10,802 nucleotides of DNA from Bacillota bacterium. Lineage in GTDB: Bacteria > Bacillota > Sulfobacillia > JAJZYS01 > JAJYTV01. The notes under the pieces were generated by a model. That model was not told the DNA's origin and made no database searches. It saw only the letters and a list, made by a program, of their open reading frames with translations. The translations under genes and the position numbers were made by a program. Where the stretch lies: assembly GCA_021786135.1 (NCBI GenBank), contig JAJYNV010000451.1, positions 1 through 10,802 on the forward strand, written 5' to 3'. This document shows positions 6,995 to 10,802 of the stretch, piece by piece; position 1 is the first letter of the stretch; each line of letters opens with the position of its first letter.

Positions 6995-8034
6995 CGCGCC
7001 TGGCGCTGGCCGATCGCGGCGATGCGGGTGACGTCCTGCATCAGTTCGCCAAACTGGTCGAAGCGCAGCTGCTGCTGGGCATCGGAGCGCGCGTGCAAGG
7101 GATCCGGGTGCACCTCGACGATAAGGCCGTCCGCTCCCAGAGCGCAGGCGGCGCGTGCCAGCGGTGCGACCAGCGCGGCGCGGCCGGCGGCCTGCGAGGG
7201 ATCGACGATGACCGGCAGGTGCGACAGTTGCTGCGCCAGAGCGACCGCGGAGAGATCAAGCGTGAAGCGGGTTCCCGGTTCGAAGGTGCGTATGCCGCGC
7301 TCGCAGAGCACAACCTGCGCGTTGCCCTCCGAAAGGACATATTCGGCCGCCATGAGCCACTCCTCGATGGTGGCGGACATCCCTCGCTTGAGCAGCACGG
7401 GCTTGTGGCTGCGTCCCACTTCCTTGAGCAGCTCGAAGTTCTGCATGTTGCGCGCGCCGATCTGGAACATGTCGGCGTACGGGTCCACCACATCGAGATG
7501 ACGCGGATCGAGAAGCTCCGTCACGATCGGAAGGCCGCTGGCTTCACGCGCGAGCGCCAGGAGCCGCAGCCCCTCCTCCTGCAGCCCCTGGAAGCTGTAC
7601 GGGCTTGTCCGAGGCTTGTACGCGCCACCGCGCAACGCGCTGGCGCCCGCTTCGCGCACGGCGATGGCGGTGTTCACGATCTGTTCTTCGTCTTCGACGC
7701 TGCAAGGGCCCGCGATGACGGTGAACGCATCGCCACCGAAGACGCAGTGCGGCCCGATCTGCACGCGGGTCCGGCCGTGCTGGTGCACGCGGCTGGCGAG
7801 CTTGTAGGGCGCTCCCACCGGCACCACGCGCTCGACCGAGTCGAGAGCCAGAAGCGCCTGCATCACCTCGTCGCGCCCGGATGCCTGGCCGACCACACCC
7901 ACGACCGTACGTTCCAGCCCTTCGGACACATGGGCCACAAATCCGAAGCCGCGGATGGCTTCGACGACTTCCTCGATCTGTCTAGGCTCTGCGCCTGCCT
8001 TGATGACAACGACCACTTGCGATCCACTCCCCAT
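6991..8034 (-). CDS. aroF: 3-deoxy-7-phosphoheptulonate (DAHP) synthase, type I-beta with N-terminal regulatory-type domain
   Basis: Condenses phosphoenolpyruvate and erythrose-4-phosphate, the entry reaction of the shikimate pathway. The 347 residues have an N-terminal ferredoxin-like/ACT-like domain (about 7-75), as in the Thermotoga maritima enzyme, where this domain mediates feedback inhibition by Tyr/Phe, then the TIM-barrel. Barrel motifs: IAGPCSVE (108-114), GGAYKPRTSPYSFQG (136-150), GARNMQNFELLKEVG, LLKRGMSATIEEW, and EVHPDP (307-312). Expected metal ligands by T. maritima spacing are Cys111, position 281, Glu307 and Asp318. Position 281 is Gln (codon CAG at 7192-7194, in VDPSQAAG), where the family has His. 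The ATG at 8034 lacks a ribosome-binding site; GTG at 8016 (residue 7), preceded by GGGGAG, is an alternative that would start VVVVIKAG, closer to homologues. Separated from trpA by 12 nt; its stop overlaps aroA. Confidence 0.95.
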   Translation of the reverse strand: MGSGSQVVVVIKAGAEPRQIEEVVEAIRGFGFVAHVSEGLERTVVGVVGQASGRDEVMQALLALDSVERVVPVGAPYKLASRVHQHGRTRVQIGPHCVFGGDAFTVIAGPCSVEDEEQIVNTAIAVREAGASALRGGAYKPRTSPYSFQGLQEEGLRLLALAREASGLPIVTELLDPRHLDVVDPYADMFQIGARNMQNFELLKEVGRSHKPVLLKRGMSATIEEWLMAAEYVLSEGNAQVVLCERGIRTFEPGTRFTLDLSAVALAQQLSHLPVIVDPSQAAGRAALVAPLARAACALGADGLIVEVHPDPLHARSDAQQQLRFDQFGELMQDVTRIAAIGQRQAR

Positions 8035-8046
8035 TACCGTTTAAGA

Positions 8047-8835
8047 CTACCCCAGTTTGTCAAGTCCGGAGCGGATCGATCGCACCTTGTCCTGTACCGC
8101 CTCCGTGCCGCCTGCCGCGAGCGCGGCGACGAGGGCAGAGCCCACGATGACTCCGTCGAGACCTCGCGCGCGCCAGATCGCCGCCTGCTCCCCATCGCCG
8201 ATGCCGAATCCCGCAAGAACGGGTGCCTCGCTGTGCCGGCGCAAGTTCTCGACCACGGGCAGGATCGAGGCGGACTGCTCCGCCCTCTGACCCGTGACGC
8301 CGAGCAGCGCGACGGCGTAGACGAAACTGTCCGCGGCCGCGGCGATGGCCTTGAGTCGGGGCCCCTGCGTCGTCGGTGCCACGAAGGGGATAAGCGACAC
8401 GCCAGCCCTGTTGCAGGCATCGCGCCAGGGCGCGCTCTCCTCGAACGCGAGATCGGCGACCACCAGGGCATCGACCCCCGCCGCGGCGAGTTCACGGATG
8501 GTCGGCTCGAGTCCATGGCGGAGCAGCGGATTGCAATAGCCGAGCAGGGCGATCGGCACCTCGGAGGCGTGTCGCACACGGCGCACCACCTCGAGGACCT
8601 CGGCCCTCCCCGTGTGCCCGAGGGCGCGCTGCGAGGCCGCCTGGATCACCGGCCCGTCTGCGACCGGATCGCTGAACGGCCAGCCGATCTCGACGATGTC
8701 AGCACCGGCCGCATGAGCCGCGCACAGCGCCTTGGCACTTTCCTCGACCGTCGGGTCGCCTGCGCAGAGGTAGGCCATGAGCAGCGCCTGTCCATCATGC
8801 CGCGCAGCCTGCAGGGTATCGCCAAGGCGGCTCAT
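8047..8835 (-). CDS. trpA: Tryptophan synthase alpha subunit
   Basis: Cleaves indole-3-glycerol phosphate to indole and glyceraldehyde-3-phosphate; indole passes through a tunnel to TrpB in the alpha2-beta2 complex. The 262 residues show the TIM-barrel motifs LMAYLCAGDP (19-28), DIVEIGWPFSDPVADGPVIQ (46-65) with Glu49 and Asp60 at the same numbers as the catalytic residues of the Salmonella enzyme, LLGVTG and GFGIGDGEQ in the phosphate-binding region, and VIVGSALV near the end. Unusual: the interface segment usually written VPDLP reads VADLA here, so both prolines flanking the conserved Asp are Ala. ATG 8835 overlaps the trpB stop (ATGA) and has GGGAGGG about 6 nt upstream. Catalytic residues are intact, so it should be functional. 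Confidence 0.97.
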   Translation of the reverse strand: MSRLGDTLQAARHDGQALLMAYLCAGDPTVEESAKALCAAHAAGADIVEIGWPFSDPVADGPVIQAASQRALGHTGRAEVLEVVRRVRHASEVPIALLGYCNPLLRHGLEPTIRELAAAGVDALVVADLAFEESAPWRDACNRAGVSLIPFVAPTTQGPRLKAIAAAADSFVYAVALLGVTGQRAEQSASILPVVENLRRHSEAPVLAGFGIGDGEQAAIWRARGLDGVIVGSALVAALAAGGTEAVQDKVRSIRSGLDKLG

Positions 8836-10001
8836 GCCATTCCCTCCCGCCTGCGAATCGCATCAAGGTCCTTGTCTCCGCGGCCCGAGACGACCACCAC
8901 GATCGCGTCGCCCGGTGCGGTGGCCTGCACGACCTCGTCCAGTCGGGCGACGGCGTGGGCGCTCTCAAGAGCAGGGATGATCCCTTCAAGCCGCGACAGC
9001 AGGTGCAGGGCAGCGAGCGCCTCGGCATCAGTAGCCGTCAGGTAGGTCACGCGTCCGCTGTCATGCCAGAAGGCGTGCTCAGGTCCGACACCGGGGTAGT
9101 CGAGACCGGCGGAGATCGAATAAGCCTCGCGCACCTGTCCTTCGTCATCCTGGAGGAGATAGCTGTAGGCGCCATGGAGTACGCCAGGCCTGCCACGACT
9201 CAGGGTGGCCGCGTGTTCAAGGCCGCCGAGTCCGCCGCCGGCGGCCTCGACACCAAAGAGGAGGACGTCCTCCGGCGCGAGCGGCGCCATCAGACCGGCC
9301 GCATTCGACCCGCCGCCGACACAGGCGATCGCAGCCTGCGGTGCCGCGCCCAGGATCTCCTGGCACTGCGCCAGCACCTCGCGCCCGATCACCGACTGGA
9401 ACTCGCGCACCATGAGGGGGAACGGGTGCGGCCCGACCACCGATCCGATCGCGTAATGGGTGTGCTCGACAGTCGCCACCCACTCGCGCAGAGCGGCATT
9501 GGTCGCATCCTTGAGTGTCCCGGAGCCGCTCGTCACGGGATGCACCCGCGCCCCCAAGAGCTCCATGCGATAGACGTTCAGCGCCTGGCGCTCGACATCG
9601 ACGCTGCCCATGAACACGTCGCAATCGAGACCGAAGAGCGCCGCCGCCGTCGCGGCCGCCACACCATGCTGGCCGGCGCCCGTCTCGGCGATCAGCCGTC
9701 GCTTGCCCATCCGCCTGCAAAGGAGAGCCTGTCCCAATGTGTTGTTGATCTTGTGGGCGCCTGTGTGAGCGAGATCCTCGCGTTTGAGCAGGATGCGGCG
9801 ATCAAATCGCTCGCTCAGGCGCCTCGCCTCGGTCAGCGGCGTCGGTCTGCCGACATAGCGGCGCAGCAGCTCGTCGAGTTCTATCCTGAATCCGGCATCG
9901 CCACGCGCGGCCTGGAAGGCCGCCTCGAGTTCGCCCAGGGCGTGCATGAGGGTCTCCGGCACGTACTGCCCGCCATAGTCTCCGAACCTGCCCATCGTCA
10001 T
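8832..10001 (-). CDS. trpB: Tryptophan synthase beta subunit
   Basis: Pyridoxal-phosphate enzyme that condenses indole with serine to form tryptophan. The 389 residues are full length. FGDYGGQYVPETLM (6-19) is the classic TrpB1 start; HTGAHKINN holds the PLP-binding Lys84; AETGAGQHG holds the catalytic Glu106; GGGSNAAGLM binds the cofactor phosphate; and SGRGDKDL lies near the C-terminus. The N-terminus and the HTGAHK motif place it with the standard TrpB1 group that partners TrpA. The ATG at 10001 overlaps the trpF stop (9998-10000) and is preceded by AAGGAGG with 7-nt spacing; a second in-frame ATG two codons later has poorer spacing. Confidence 0.98.
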   Translation of the reverse strand: MTMGRFGDYGGQYVPETLMHALGELEAAFQAARGDAGFRIELDELLRRYVGRPTPLTEARRLSERFDRRILLKREDLAHTGAHKINNTLGQALLCRRMGKRRLIAETGAGQHGVAAATAAALFGLDCDVFMGSVDVERQALNVYRMELLGARVHPVTSGSGTLKDATNAALREWVATVEHTHYAIGSVVGPHPFPLMVREFQSVIGREVLAQCQEILGAAPQAAIACVGGGSNAAGLMAPLAPEDVLLFGVEAAGGGLGGLEHAATLSRGRPGVLHGAYSYLLQDDEGQVREAYSISAGLDYPGVGPEHAFWHDSGRVTYLTATDAEALAALHLLSRLEGIIPALESAHAVARLDEVVQATAPGDAIVVVVSGRGDKDLDAIRRREGMA

Positions 10002-10597
10002 CGCCCTGCCTCCTTCGCCCGGCGCACGAAATGCAAGATGCGCTCCGGATCCTGTCGTCCGTCGCGTTCAACACCCGAGGCGACATCTACGCCAAAGGGA
10101 CGCACGGCGTCCACAGCGGCGGCGACGTTGTCGGGGCTCAGTCCTCCGGCGAGCACGGTCGCTCGCTGGGCGGCCAGCCGCCGAGCCGCGTCCTGGTTCA
10201 CAAACAGCCCGCTGCCGCCATATCCGCCTGCGTGCCCTCGGTCGAGATGAAGGAGGTCCCCACGCGGCAGCCGCCCGCGCGGCAGCCGGTCCTCTGACCC
10301 GAGGTAGACGGTCCGCAGGATGGGGAGAGCGATGCCGCCCGCAGGCATCCTGCCGCTGACCTGAAGCATGTCGAGCCCGAGGCGCTCCTGCAGTTCGCGG
10401 ATGTCGCTCAGGCGCGGCGAACGCACAACTCCCACCACGGCAACGCTCGAGGGTACGAGCGCTCTGAGGCGCCTCGCCTCGTCGGGTGTCACCCGGCGCC
10501 GGCTCTCCGCAAAGATGAATCCGACAGCGTCCGCCCCTGCCGCAACAGCACTCTCGATCCCTTCCGGTGTTCGGCAGCCGCAGATCTTAACCCACAT
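9998..10597 (-). CDS. trpF: Phosphoribosylanthranilate isomerase
   Basis: Isomerises phosphoribosylanthranilate to CdRP in tryptophan synthesis, a one-domain TIM barrel. The 199 residues begin VKICGCRTPEG with the catalytic Cys6; LLHLDRGHAGGYGGSG contains the candidate general acid Asp119; and VDVASGVERDGRQDPERI matches the C-terminal phosphate-binding segment. It is somewhat divergent: QLHG reads QVSG, and the usual GGTG reads GGYG. A five-residue tandem duplication, RLPRG-RLPRG (about residues 104-113), comes from a 15-bp DNA repeat. ATG 10597 lies within the end of trpC (11-nt overlap), with GGAG about 5 nt upstream. Confidence 0.95.
   Translation of the reverse strand: MWVKICGCRTPEGIESAVAAGADAVGFIFAESRRRVTPDEARRLRALVPSSVAVVGVVRSPRLSDIRELQERLGLDMLQVSGRMPAGGIALPILRTVYLGSEDRLPRGRLPRGDLLHLDRGHAGGYGGSGLFVNQDAARRLAAQRATVLAGGLSPDNVAAAVDAVRPFGVDVASGVERDGRQDPERILHFVRRAKEAGR
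10259..10288. repeat. 15-bp tandem duplication inside trpF
   Basis: Two adjacent copies, CCCACGCGGCAGCCG (10259-10273) and CCCGCGCGGCAGCCG (10274-10288), differ at one base. In trpF they encode RLPRG twice in frame, just before the strand carrying Asp119. It looks like a recent slippage duplication that keeps the reading frame. Confidence 0.8.
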
Positions 10598-10802
10598 GGG
10601 CGCTCCGCCTCTTCCACGCGTCCAGCAGCTTGCCGTCCTCGACCAGCAGCGCCTCGCCGATCAGTACGGCGCGGGCACCGGCGCGCTCCGCGGCGGCGAT
10701 GTCCTCGAGGCTCCTGTATCCGCTCTCCGCGACCAGCCTGACCCCCCTTGGCGCATGGCGGGAGAGATCGAGAAACACCTCCAGGTCACAGGCGAGGCTC
10801 CC
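10587..10802 (-). CDS. trpC: Indole-3-glycerol phosphate synthase, C-terminal part (runs off right edge)
   Basis: The last 71 residues of a TrpC-type TIM barrel that converts CdRP to indole-3-glycerol phosphate. LEVFLDLSRHAPRGVRLVAESGYRSLEDIAAAERAGARAVLIGEALLVEDGKLLDAW is typical: VAESG and the LIGEALL segment are the final phosphate-binding strands. The frame is open to the edge, so the N-terminal about 190 residues and catalytic Lys/Glu residues are outside the window. Its TAA (10587-10589) overlaps trpF by 11 nt. Its place before trpF supports the identification. Confidence 0.94.
   Translation of the reverse strand, partial: GSLACDLEVFLDLSRHAPRGVRLVAESGYRSLEDIAAAERAGARAVLIGEALLVEDGKLLDAWKRRSAHVG

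Noticed and set aside
5820..7031. A 403-codon plus-strand open frame opposite aroA
   Set aside because: Antisense shadow of aroA: low-complexity Ser/Arg/Pro-rich translation with no domain.
7093..9045. A 650-codon open frame on the plus strand opposite aroF and trpA/trpB
   Set aside because: It lies entirely antisense to well-supported enzymes, its translation is rich in Arg, His, Asp and Gly without family motifs, and such long antisense frames arise from GC-rich codon use.

Overview
The window looks like a chromosomal piece of a high-GC, endospore-forming member of the Bacillota (Firmicutes). A complete germination/spore protease gene (gpr) is present, which is specific to endospore formers. 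The trp-aro supra-operon order is also common in that phylum, while the base composition from about 1.7 kb onward is clearly GC-rich. The exact genus cannot be read from the sequence.

Positions 1-1679 are the least conventional part, visibly less GC-rich than the rest. They hold the start of an unrecognised minus-strand gene (running off the left edge) with a good housekeeping-type promoter, about 510 bp without a convincing gene, and a plus-strand gene for an unrecognised membrane protein with about five membrane segments. Positions 1680-2639 carry gpr on the minus strand. The 164-bp gap after it is divergent and holds a weak sigma-G-like promoter for gpr and the ribosome-binding site of the next gene.

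Positions 2804-5717 are a compact plus-strand cluster: an APC-superfamily amino acid permease that seems to start at CTG, an M20 metallopeptidase interrupted by one in-frame TAG at codon 250, and a Nudix hydrolase whose ATG overlaps the peptidase stop. The first two suggest uptake and hydrolysis of amino acids or peptides, but the stop raises the question of whether the peptidase is still made.

Positions 5714-10802 are a minus-strand aromatic amino acid operon read right to left: trpC (3' part only), trpF, trpB, trpA, aroF, aroA. Most junctions are ATGA overlaps, so translation is probably coupled. aroF makes the first and aroA the penultimate shikimate-pathway intermediate on the way to chorismate; trpC-F-B-A carry out the last steps of tryptophan synthesis. 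The remaining trp genes (trpE/G/D) and the promoter must lie beyond the right edge. The operon ends at a strong 13-bp hairpin that lies inside the last codons of the convergent Nudix gene; the two genes share a CTAG as overlapping stop codons.

The points most worth a second look are the His-to-Gln change at a metal-ligand position of the DAHP synthase, the CTG start of the permease, the amber codon in the peptidase, and the two unrecognised genes at the left end. I found no CRISPR array, tRNA, rRNA, insertion sequence or clearly new multi-gene system.
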